This document shows positions 55,003 to 63,136 of a DNA stretch of 64,000 nucleotides, one piece after another. This DNA comes from Sedimentibacter sp. MB35-C1 (GTDB lineage Bacteria > Bacillota > Clostridia > Tissierellales > Sedimentibacteraceae), in contig NZ_CP133188.1 in NCBI RefSeq assembly GCF_030913635.1, positions 1,054,001 through 1,118,000 of the forward strand, in the 5' to 3' direction. A program made the position numbers and the translations under genes. Each line of letters begins with the position of its first letter. Within the stretch, counting starts at the first letter, position 1. Below the pieces are notes generated by a model. That model had not been told where the DNA came from. It worked only from the letters and a program-made list of their open reading frames with translations, and made no database searches.

Positions 55003-56535
55003 ATGAGTACAAGTATTTTTGAAATTATAGGACCAATTATGATTGGGCCTTCCAGCTCACACACTGCTGGAATGGTTAGGATTGGAATGATGGTTAACAG
55101 AATTGTAAATGAAAATATTCAATATGTGCATATAGAATTCAGTCCAAAGCTGCAAACAACATACTCGGGGCATCGCTCAGATGCAGCTTTAATTGGTGGC
55201 GTTATCGGTTTAAGTGAAAGTGATATAAAAATCAGAGATGCTATTGCTTTAGCGCGATATCAAGGGATAGAAACAAAAGTTGATTTTCTGCCTGAGGGAA
55301 TGTACCCTCAAAATACAGCTCGTATTATTGTTGGATGCAAGGACGGGAGAGTTGTTACGGTGGTAGGTACATCTGTTGGCGGTGGCAGTATTATTATTAA
55401 TTCAGTGGACGATGTTCTTCTTGAGATTGTTCCTGAAGCATATCATGTTATTATTTGGAGTAATAATGATTTAAATTTATCGGGAATTAAGGGCAAAATT
55501 CAATCAGGAAAAGGACAGAAAGGATTCGTTACATGCTTAACATTTTCAACTATGCCTTCAGAAGTATTGCTATCACAGCTGCATAAGTTAAAAGGTGTTA
55601 TGGAGTTTAAAGTTGTTCATCCGATTATTGACTATGGTATATCTTTGCCGAATGAAAAAAGCTATCAAAGCTGTTTAGATTTGTGCAAAGAGGCACAGCA
55701 AAGTGGACTTACCATAGCAGAACTTGCCGTAAAGTATGAGGCATCAAGAACCGGATTCTCTGAAAAAAGTATTCGTGATCGAATGTTTCAGCATCTAACA
55801 AAAATGAAGGAATCAGTTTTGGAGGGAGAAAAACCAAATAAATTATTGTATGGGTTGGCAAATGGTAGGGATGCATGTTTGTTAAGAAAAGCTGTAAATG
55901 AGAAAAAATTAATCTCCGGTGGTATTGTGCCTTTAGCTGTTTCAAGGGCTCTTGGTGTAATGGAGTATAATGGATCTATGGGTATAATTGTGGCAGCACC
56001 TACTGCAGGTTCTTCAGGCATTGTTCCGGGTTGTTTTATTACTTTACTGGAGGAATATAGGTTTTCAGATGAAAAAATCATAAATGCACTTTTTGTATGT
56101 GGTATTATGGGTGTTATAATGGCAAATCGAAAAGTGTCTTTTTCTGGGTCTGTTGGCGGCTGTCAGGGAGAAATAGGAGTGTCTAGTGCAATTTCAGCCG
56201 CGGGTATAGTTAGCTTATTTTCTAATGATTCTGCAAAAGTGGTTCATGCAATGGCGTTATGTCTAAAAAACCTACTCGGATTGGTATGTGATCCAATTGC
56301 AGGTCCTGTAGAAATTCCCTGTATTAAACGAAATGCTGTAGGAGTAGCCAATGCATTTATTTCAGCTGATATGGCATTGGCAGGAATTCGCAGCTTTATT
56401 CCGCCGGACGAAGTCATTGATGCTTTAGTCGATGTTGAAAAACGGCTGCCTCAAGAGTTAAAGTGTGCTACTGTAGGAGGGTTAGCTAGTACGTGTACAG
56501 CTAAAAAAGTTAGAGAAGAATTATTAAAACAATAA
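55003..56535 (+). CDS. L-serine dehydratase, iron-sulfur type, beta and alpha domains fused
   Basis: This 510-residue enzyme deaminates L-serine to pyruvate. The beta-like N-terminal part has FEIIGPIMIGPSSSHTAGMVR, and the alpha-like C-terminal part (about 265-510) has VAAPTAGSSGIVPG, SVGGCQGEIGVSSA and GLVCDPIAGPVEIPCIKRN with the cluster cysteines. Many clostridia have the two parts as separate subunits; here they are one chain in beta-alpha order. It has its own terminator-separated unit between the TRAP operon and the regulator. Confidence 0.92.
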   Translation: MSTSIFEIIGPIMIGPSSSHTAGMVRIGMMVNRIVNENIQYVHIEFSPKLQTTYSGHRSDAALIGGVIGLSESDIKIRDAIALARYQGIETKVDFLPEGMYPQNTARIIVGCKDGRVVTVVGTSVGGGSIIINSVDDVLLEIVPEAYHVIIWSNNDLNLSGIKGKIQSGKGQKGFVTCLTFSTMPSEVLLSQLHKLKGVMEFKVVHPIIDYGISLPNEKSYQSCLDLCKEAQQSGLTIAELAVKYEASRTGFSEKSIRDRMFQHLTKMKESVLEGEKPNKLLYGLANGRDACLLRKAVNEKKLISGGIVPLAVSRALGVMEYNGSMGIIVAAPTAGSSGIVPGCFITLLEEYRFSDEKIINALFVCGIMGVIMANRKVSFSGSVGGCQGEIGVSSAISAAGIVSLFSNDSAKVVHAMALCLKNLLGLVCDPIAGPVEIPCIKRNAVGVANAFISADMALAGIRSFIPPDEVIDALVDVEKRLPQELKCATVGGLASTCTAKKVREELLKQ

Positions 56536-56716
56536 TAAGAGAGAAAAAGGATGGATAATAAAAATATAGTTTAAAATGCGAATATATGTTATAATTAACC
56601 TATATGTATACTATGTTTATATTTGCAATTTTTGAATAACACTCTTATCGTGGGTGAGTATTGATGCATAATAACTGTAGTGAATATCAAAATAACTAAT
56701 AGAGGAGGACATTGTT

Positions 56717-57439
56717 GTGAAGGCAATTAGGCGCCAATCTCTGTCTGAACAGGTTGTAGAATCTATTTTGCAATACATTAAAGATAATGATTTGAAATCT
56801 GGTGATCAGATTCCAACTGAAAGTGAATTTGCTGAGCTATTTAAAGTAAGCCGTACCAGCATTCGTGAAGCTATGAAGGCACTGAGCATTAATGGAGTGG
56901 TTTCATCTACACCGGGAAAAGGAACTTTTTTGCAGCCAAAAGCTATGAATACTGTTATAGGAAACGATGGTACGTTGCAAACAAAAGCCCGTGCTACAAT
57001 TGCTCAGATTATGGAACTTCGTACACCTTTGGAGATTCTGGCTGCTGGATTGGCGGCCGAAAGAAGAAATACGTCGGAGCTTGAAGAACTAGAAGAAATT
57101 ACGAAAAAGTATAGAGAGGAAGTACTTGCTAAAGGTTGTTGGATACAATGGGGAACAAAATTTCATTCAAAGATAGCCGAGATGAGTAGGAATCCTCTAC
57201 TTGTTTCCACTCTTCGGCTTTTAAGCAATATGGTTGAACAATACCGCGAAAACTTGGCTGTATTTTATGATGATAAATCACTTTATATTGAAAATCAAAA
57301 ACGTATTTATGCTGCTATTTGTAATCAAGATGTAGGCGCAGCTCAAACAGAGATGCAAAAACATATGAAAATTACTGAAGATGCTCTAAATATGATTATT
57401 AATGAAGGAAATGCAATAGAATTTCTTCCACATCAATAA
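56717..57439 (+). CDS. FadR/GntR family transcriptional regulator
   Basis: This 240-residue protein has an N-terminal winged helix (LSEQVVESILQYIKDNDLKSGDQIPTESE then FAELFKVSRTSIREAMKALS) and a C-terminal FCD domain with metal-ligand-like residues (ELRTPLEILAAGLAAE, FHSKIAEMSRNPLL, MQKHMKITED). Such regulators sense small carboxylates. It probably controls the TRAP/deaminase cluster upstream. The start is GTG at 56717 with a GAGGAGG site; TTG at 56714 is possible. Confidence 0.9.
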   Translation: MKAIRRQSLSEQVVESILQYIKDNDLKSGDQIPTESEFAELFKVSRTSIREAMKALSINGVVSSTPGKGTFLQPKAMNTVIGNDGTLQTKARATIAQIMELRTPLEILAAGLAAERRNTSELEELEEITKKYREEVLAKGCWIQWGTKFHSKIAEMSRNPLLVSTLRLLSNMVEQYRENLAVFYDDKSLYIENQKRIYAAICNQDVGAAQTEMQKHMKITEDALNMIINEGNAIEFLPHQ

Positions 57440-57884
57440 TATGTTATGAAATATTTTTTTCTGATGATATGATAATTAAATTTCCTTTTTAATTCATTGT
57501 TTTTCGTAAAAATAATGATGTTGTAAAATTTAAATAAATTTTGTTTTGGTTGTGTAAAATTTTTTTGTTCTCATATTTATTTAGGAACAATATATTTTTA
57601 GAACAGTATCTGGTAAGCTAAAATATCGGATACTGTTTTTATAATTTATGGATATGTTTATACTAGCAAGCAAAAATCTTAACCATTAACCAAAAGGTCA
57701 AAAATAATAAAAAAACAGTCAAATTTGATAGTATGATGATGCGTTCATGGTATTTTATAATGGAAGTTAATTAAGAAAGACTTGGCTTATGTTTACTATT
57801 TTTTCAAAAAGTGTTATCATAAAATGATCTCTAATAGTGAGATTGCAAAGAAATTTTTAATTAATAGGTTAAGGAGCTCAATAT
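57440..57884 (+). other. Intergenic region between the GntR regulator and the cupin kinase gene
   Basis: There is no gene. A terminator at 57602-57640 (AACAGTATC pairing with GATACTGTT, then T5) ends the regulator transcript. A TATAAT at 57756-57761 could serve the kinase gene but lacks a good -35 box. The rest is very AT-rich without recognisable elements. Confidence 0.5.
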
Positions 57885-59384
57885 ATGATTCAGAAAACAG
57901 AGTGGGGACACATCGAATGGTTGCATAAATGCAAGGAGGATGCCGCGTCTTCTTTTAGTGTAGGAATAACTTCGTTGCTTCAAGGTAAACGTATGCTGAA
58001 ACATATTCATTATGGTATTGAACAGTTTATATATATACTTGAAGGGGACGGAATTTATTATATAAACGAAGAAAAAAAATATATTAGTAAAGATATGTGC
58101 TTTTATATGGAGCCTGATATAGTTCATGAAACAATAAACACAGGTTCTGTGCCCCTTAAGGAGCTGGTAATATCTAGACCTGTGAGTTATGATTCAGGCA
58201 TAAAACTTGAAGAGGATTATCTTAATGCTAATCAAAGAACAGCCAGTTTGGTCTCAGTTAATATTATATATTCAGCAGTTGAGGCAATAACAACCTTGCT
58301 GCTTGAGTCAATAAGCCTTCCGTTTACGATTTACGATGATATGGGAGAAATTATTATTCAAAGCAGAAAGTTCTCCAGCTATTGTACTGCAAAGTGCAAT
58401 CCTGCATGCAACAGCAAATCTTGTAGCTGCATGATTCAAAAAAATTTCGATAAATTGGACAAGGTAACACAGTTTACTTGCGAATATGGTCTTACAGTTT
58501 TCAGTTATCCTATTATATATAACGGATTGCAGCTCGGGACTATAAGCGGAGGACATATTCTTGTATCTGATTATACAACAAACGAACATGACGATTTATA
58601 TGATTCTCCTGAAAGTACAGTTATTGGAATAAAAAGTTTACTTAAACAAATTGCTAAAAGCATTACAAGTTACTGTTCGTTTTATGAATCGAGGATGATG
58701 ATTGAAAAAAAGGATAATGATATAAAAGAAGAAATAAGAAGAAACGAAACTCTTAAAAATAATTTGTACGTAATAAATGATAAAGTTACAAATTTACGAA
58801 TTAATCACCACTTTCTTTTTAACACTTTAAATTCAATTGCAAGTATGGCATTAACCGGAGATAGAAGCTGTTTATATAATTCTATAATTGACCTATCAAA
58901 AATGTTCAGGTATACCATGACCGTTGATTTAAGGTTTGTGACGTTAACGTCTGAAATAGAATATCTGGAAACATATCTTAATTTACAGAAGTTAAGATAT
59001 GGAGATGATCTAGAGGTTTTATATAATATTGAAAAAGGCATGGATAACATTAAAGTTCCATTTAACTTCATTCAACCTATTGTGGAAAATGCGTTTACGC
59101 ATGGGTTTATACCCAGCAATAATAAAAAGTTAATAAAAATTTCCGTAGAAAAAGTTAAAGATAAAGCAAAAATAGTTGTATTAAATAATGGTGTGCTTTT
59201 AGATGACATTACCCTTAATAGAGTAAACAGAGGATTGTATAGAAATACTGGGCATGGATTGTCATTTATATATGAAAAGTTAAAATCAGCTTACAGTGAT
59301 GAGTTCAGTATGAATATAACATCCAGCACAAAAGATAACACAAAGGTTTCTGTAATAATACCTGTTTTATTCGAGGAGGAATAG
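57885..59384 (+). CDS. Soluble cupin-PocR sensor histidine kinase, LytS/YesM type
   Basis: This 499-residue protein has no membrane helix. Residues 1-110 form a cupin (HIHYGIEQFIYILEGDGIYY, EPDIVHETINTG). About 125-280 is a PocR-like ligand domain with a Cys-rich run near 167-183 (CTAKCNPACNSKSCSC) and QLGTISGGH. The kinase core has LRINHHFLFNTLNSIASMAL near 308 and an ATPase with QPIVENAFTHGF. It should sense a cytosolic small molecule rather than an external one. It is one base from its partner regulator. Confidence 0.87.
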   Translation: MIQKTEWGHIEWLHKCKEDAASSFSVGITSLLQGKRMLKHIHYGIEQFIYILEGDGIYYINEEKKYISKDMCFYMEPDIVHETINTGSVPLKELVISRPVSYDSGIKLEEDYLNANQRTASLVSVNIIYSAVEAITTLLLESISLPFTIYDDMGEIIIQSRKFSSYCTAKCNPACNSKSCSCMIQKNFDKLDKVTQFTCEYGLTVFSYPIIYNGLQLGTISGGHILVSDYTTNEHDDLYDSPESTVIGIKSLLKQIAKSITSYCSFYESRMMIEKKDNDIKEEIRRNETLKNNLYVINDKVTNLRINHHFLFNTLNSIASMALTGDRSCLYNSIIDLSKMFRYTMTVDLRFVTLTSEIEYLETYLNLQKLRYGDDLEVLYNIEKGMDNIKVPFNFIQPIVENAFTHGFIPSNNKKLIKISVEKVKDKAKIVVLNNGVLLDDITLNRVNRGLYRNTGHGLSFIYEKLKSAYSDEFSMNITSSTKDNTKVSVIIPVLFEEE

Positions 59385-59385
59385 T

Positions 59386-60069
59386 ATGATAAATGCAATA
59401 ATAGCAGATGATGAACCTGCAGTAGCTAATATAATACGTTATTTTATTAAAAAGGAAAAACTACCCATATCAATTGTTGGAACAGCATGCAACGGTAAAG
59501 AGGCATTGGAACTATTAAAAAATAATAAAGTAAACTTGGTATTTTTGGATATCATCATGCCATTCATGGATGGTTTTAAAGTAATAGAAAACGCCCCGGA
59601 CAATAATTATATAGTTATTACGGCATATGATTCCTTTGAATATGCTCAGCGCGCCTTAAGGCTGGGCGCTAAGGATATATTGCTTAAGCCTATTGAATAC
59701 AAACAACTTTTGCAATCAATAACCAGAGCCGTGGGGTGGAAATTTACAGACAATGATACATTAAACGATATACTTGAATACATAAACATAAATTATGCAG
59801 AAAAAATCGACTTGCAGAAATTATCAAGTGAATTCTATGTATCCCCAAGCCATGTATCAAGATTGTTTAAGAAGTTTATGGGAGTTACAACCGTCGAATA
59901 CATACACGAAGTAAGGATTAAACAAGCTATTAATATGCTTGATAAAGGAAAATATAGCATTAAAGAAGTTGCTGAAATTACAGGATATGACAGCTTAAAT
60001 AATTTCTATAAAAAATTTAAAACTCATACAGGGACAACCCCGGCTTTATACATGCAGACACATAAGTAA
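59386..60069 (+). CDS. AraC-type response regulator (YesN family)
   Basis: This 227-residue protein has a receiver with D8, D9 and phospho-acceptor D55 (FLDIIMPFMDG) and a lysine in LLKPIEY. A C-terminal AraC DNA-binding domain at about 125-227 has FYVSPSHVSRLFKKFMG and ISIKEVAEITGYDSLNNFYKKFK-like helices. It is paired with the cupin-PocR kinase. Likely targets are the amidohydrolase and symporter units that follow. Confidence 0.93.
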   Translation: MINAIIADDEPAVANIIRYFIKKEKLPISIVGTACNGKEALELLKNNKVNLVFLDIIMPFMDGFKVIENAPDNNYIVITAYDSFEYAQRALRLGAKDILLKPIEYKQLLQSITRAVGWKFTDNDTLNDILEYININYAEKIDLQKLSSEFYVSPSHVSRLFKKFMGVTTVEYIHEVRIKQAINMLDKGKYSIKEVAEITGYDSLNNFYKKFKTHTGTTPALYMQTHK

Positions 60070-60130
60070 TTTTGGCTAGGTTATAATGGTTTTAGTTCGT
60101 ATATTATTGCGATTTTATAATAAATAATAG

Positions 60131-60187
60131 CTCTTAGCGTATAATTTTATTCTATAAAAAAATAAAATTAAACAGCTAAGAGTTTTT
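60131..60187 (+). terminator. Terminator after the response regulator
   Basis: CTCTTAGC (60131-60138) pairs with GCTAAGAG (60175-60182), extended by an inner TAATTTTATT/AATAAAATTA stem and followed by T5. Confidence 0.8.
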
Positions 60188-60272
60188 ACTAAATGTCAAT
60201 AACGGTAAAAAATATGATTAAATTGAGAATTTAAGTTTCTGTAAAAACATTTTATAATAACAGTTATATTGA

Positions 60273-60301
60273 TTGATCAAAAGATAACGTTATCAAAATT
60301 A
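60273..60301. promoter_or_regulatory. Palindromic operator before the M20/DUF3100 operon
   Basis: The 12-bp perfect palindrome GATAACGTTATC (60283-60294) is part of a 19-bp block identical to one at 63077-63095, with TTGATCA just upstream. It matches the catabolite-response consensus TGWNANCGNTNWCA at 13 of 14 positions, so a CcpA or other LacI-family protein is a candidate binder; a site for the AraC-type regulator is the alternative. Confidence 0.6.
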
Positions 60302-60368
60302 GTGAAGAGAGGGGTAATATATGCCTGATGGTTAAGTAATTTTCTAAAATTGAATGGAAGGAAAAAAG

Positions 60369-61562
60369 ATGGATAATATTAAAGAATTAGAAAAATTATA
60401 CAGCGATGAATTAATAAAATTTAGAAGAGACTTGCATGAAAATCCGGAGCTAAGTTTTAAAGAATTTAGGACAACCAAGAAGATTAAAGATAAGCTTACA
60501 TCCTTAGGGATTAAGATAATTGATATTGGAATGGAAACGGGAGTAATAGGATATCTTGAAGGATGCAGTGATGGTCCCACTATAGCATTGAGAGGTGACA
60601 TTGACGCTCTTCCTATAGTGGAAATGAATGATGTGCCTTATAAATCCAAGGTTAATGGTGTTATGCACGCATGCGGTCATGATATACATGCTGCATCTGT
60701 TATTGGAGCCGCGTGCATATTATCAGGGTTAAAAGAAAAATTAAAGGGAAATGTTATATTTATATTTCAACCGGCTGAAGAGCTGAATAAGGGTGCTAAG
60801 TTAATGGTTGAAAAAGGAATTTTTACTAAAATAAAAGCTGATATGATTTTTGGACTTCACAACAATCCTGAAATACCATGGGGTAAAATAGCCATAAAAA
60901 AAGGGGGGCTAATGGCCTCTGTTGATACAATCAGAATAAAAATTAAAGGAAAAGGTGGTCATGGGGGGCTGCCTAATGCTACAAGGGATCCTATTGTTGC
61001 TGCGGCAGCCGTTATAATGAATTTACAGACTATCGTAAGTCGTAATGTAAGCCCATTAGAGTCTGCTGTAATATCTTTTGGAACGTTGCACTCGGGTACC
61101 GCAAACAATGTTATACCTGAGCTGGTTGAGATTACTGGCACGGTTAGAAGCTTTGATGCAGGTGTAAGAAAAATGCTATCTGAAAGAATACGAGAAGTAT
61201 TAGAAAGCACAGCACAAGCATATAGAGTTGAAAGCGAGTTGGAATATATATTTGATTTACCAGCTGTATTTAATTCAAACGAATTAACTGATTTAGCGTA
61301 TGAAGCTTCAGTTGAAGTATTAGGACAAGAATTAATAGTTGATCCGATTCCTTCAACAGGAGGGGAAGACTTTTCTATATTTACTGAAAAAATACCTGGT
61401 TTTTTCTTTTGGCTAGGTGTTGGCAACAAAGAAAAAGATATTAATCATGTTTGGCATAGTCCAAAATTTGACGGTGATGATAGAGCTATTATTAACGCAT
61501 CTGCTGTAATGAGCAACATGGTGCTAAAAGGATTTGATTATATAAATAATAAGAAGGAGTGA
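60369..61562 (+). CDS. M20 family amidohydrolase (third copy)
   Basis: The enzyme of about 397 residues has ALRGDIDAL, HACGHDIHAAS, IFQPAEELNKGAK, GGHGGLP and STGGEDFSIF, the metal and catalytic motifs of aminoacylase-type hydrolases. The first acidic motif reads RGDIDAL, not RADIDAL as in the other two copies. The start at 60369 follows GGAAGGA; the ATG at 60354 is too early. It is in an operon with two membrane proteins that probably bring in its substrate. Confidence 0.92.
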   Translation: MDNIKELEKLYSDELIKFRRDLHENPELSFKEFRTTKKIKDKLTSLGIKIIDIGMETGVIGYLEGCSDGPTIALRGDIDALPIVEMNDVPYKSKVNGVMHACGHDIHAASVIGAACILSGLKEKLKGNVIFIFQPAEELNKGAKLMVEKGIFTKIKADMIFGLHNNPEIPWGKIAIKKGGLMASVDTIRIKIKGKGGHGGLPNATRDPIVAAAAVIMNLQTIVSRNVSPLESAVISFGTLHSGTANNVIPELVEITGTVRSFDAGVRKMLSERIREVLESTAQAYRVESELEYIFDLPAVFNSNELTDLAYEASVEVLGQELIVDPIPSTGGEDFSIFTEKIPGFFFWLGVGNKEKDINHVWHSPKFDGDDRAIINASAVMSNMVLKGFDYINNKKE

Positions 61563-61566
61563 TACT

Positions 61567-62394
61567 GTGAGTGATAAATCATTTAACATATATGATTGGA
61601 AGTTACATTTAACAATTTTAGTAGTTTGTGTTATTTCTGAAATTATTGGTATAGTAAAAATACCATTAGGGCCTGGGTCAATAATGTTCCTTCCTCTATT
61701 ATATTCAATGGCATTTGGGCTGATTCTATATTTATTAAAGCCTGTAACTTTTATTAATGAAAAACATGCGCCTTTGGCCGAAAAATTTATAACAATAGGC
61801 ATAGGTGTTTTTATTGCAAAAGTAGGAGTTCAAAGTGGTGCTGCCGTTCAATCGGTTATAGATGCAGGCCCGGCACTTATATTGCAGGAATTAGGTAACC
61901 TTGGTACTATATTAATCTCTTTACCCATTGCATTAATGCTAGGATTTAAGAGAGAAAGCATTGGTATGTGTCATTCCATTGCAAGAGAGCCAAACGTTGG
62001 ACTCATTGCTTCAAAATATGGACTCAGTTCACCTGAAGGAAGAGGTGTAATGATTATATACATAGTAGGTACATTAGTCGGAACAATATTTATGGGACTT
62101 TTGTCTAGTATACTAGCATCATTCACATCTTTGCATCCATATGCTATTGCAATGGCTACAGGAGTAGGAAGTGGAAGCATGATGGCGGCTTCTTCAGCAC
62201 CGCTGGTAGAAATGTTCCCGGACATTGCAACAGAAATTTCTGCTTTTGCTGGAATGAGCAACCTTTTATCAACAGCTGACGGTATATACATGTCAATCTT
62301 TGTTGCAATTCCAATGAGTAATTTCTTATATAGAAAGCTTGAACCAATTTTCGAACGAAGGAAGAAACTTGCAAATTCGGAAAACAATAAATAG
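61567..62394 (+). CDS. DUF3100-like membrane protein
   Basis: This 275-residue protein has about seven to eight helices and looks like the DUF3100 family: GIVKIPLGPGSIMFLPLLYSMAFG, a Gly-rich KVGVQSGAAVQSVIDAGPAL, IAREPNVGLIASKYGLSSPEGRGV and ATGVGSGSMMAASSAPLVE. The function is not established; transport is likely. GTG start with an AGGAGTGATA site. It is sandwiched between an amidohydrolase and a second small membrane protein. Confidence 0.75.
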   Translation: MSDKSFNIYDWKLHLTILVVCVISEIIGIVKIPLGPGSIMFLPLLYSMAFGLILYLLKPVTFINEKHAPLAEKFITIGIGVFIAKVGVQSGAAVQSVIDAGPALILQELGNLGTILISLPIALMLGFKRESIGMCHSIAREPNVGLIASKYGLSSPEGRGVMIIYIVGTLVGTIFMGLLSSILASFTSLHPYAIAMATGVGSGSMMAASSAPLVEMFPDIATEISAFAGMSNLLSTADGIYMSIFVAIPMSNFLYRKLEPIFERRKKLANSENNK

Positions 62395-62405
62395 GAGATG
62401 ATAAT

Positions 62406-62873
62406 ATGACTAAAGGTTTTACAACGGAAAAATTTATGGAATACCTGTTGATTCTATTAATTATTGCCTTTATAAGTATATTGGGTAATTTTGCAGGTTA
62501 CGATATGGGGATAATGGAAAGCCTCCCCGGAATGTTAATTCTGCTTGTAGTTGCGCTTATAGGTGTCACATTAGCGGATGTTATTCCTATGAACATACCA
62601 TCGGTTGTTTATATTAGCATATTGGGACTATTAATTTCCATACCTGCCAGTCCTGTATCCAATGCTGTAATTGAATATACAAGCAAAATACAAATGCTGC
62701 CTCTTGCAACGCCTGTGCTTGCCTATTCTGGGATTTCAATGGGAAGAAGCTGGGCAGAATTTAAAAAAGTCGGTTGGAAGGGTATACTTGTAGCTTGTTG
62801 CGTAATGTTTGGAACATTTATTGGCTCTGCAATTGTTGCTGAAATTATTTTGAAAAGCCAAGGAATTATTTGA
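62406..62873 (+). CDS. Partner membrane protein of the DUF3100-like protein
   Basis: The 155-residue product has four to five helices, with SLPGMLILLVVALIGVTLADVIPMNIPSVVY, LPLATPVLAYSGISMGRSW and a final IGSAIVAEII. It starts 11 bp after the DUF3100-like gene with a GGAG site, so the two probably form one two-subunit carrier. I do not recognise a named family. A terminator follows. Confidence 0.7.
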   Translation: MTKGFTTEKFMEYLLILLIIAFISILGNFAGYDMGIMESLPGMLILLVVALIGVTLADVIPMNIPSVVYISILGLLISIPASPVSNAVIEYTSKIQMLPLATPVLAYSGISMGRSWAEFKKVGWKGILVACCVMFGTFIGSAIVAEIILKSQGII

Positions 62874-62904
62874 TATAAATAAATTTGTACCCAGAACAAA
62901 AAAT

Positions 62905-62945
62905 AAGATGCGGTCTAGCATATATGCTTGGTTGCATCTTTTTTT
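62905..62945 (+). terminator. Terminator of the M20/DUF3100 operon
   Basis: AAGATGC (62905-62911) pairs with GCATCTT (62934-62940), with an inner AGCA/TGCT hairpin and a T-rich tail. Confidence 0.75.
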
Positions 62946-63061
62946 GTTAATGAATTCATATACTAAATTAGTAAAAGTCATAATTAAAAAGTCAATAATA
63001 ATAAATAATAGGACAATATTAATAATTTATAATATCATAATTTTCATTTATAATAAATTAA

Positions 63062-63095
63062 TTGATCAATCACGAGGATAACGTTATCAAAATTA
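63062..63095. promoter_or_regulatory. Palindromic operator before the symporter gene
   Basis: GATAACGTTATCAAAATTA (63077-63095) repeats the 19-bp element at 60283-60301 exactly, again with TTGATCA (63062-63068) upstream, but 8 rather than 3 bases away. It lies about 45 bp before the ATG. Confidence 0.6.
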
Positions 63096-63136
63096 AAAAA
63101 TTATATTACGGATAATTTTGCAGAGAGAGGTGTAAA

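Noticed and set aside
60306-60334. Mini-ORF (ATG with four sense codons) and a weak GG-N10-GC sigma-54-like match before the M20 gene
   Set aside because: The mini-ORF has a fair ribosome binding site but is too short to judge. The -24/-12 match lacks TGGCA and TTGC bases beyond the GG and GC.
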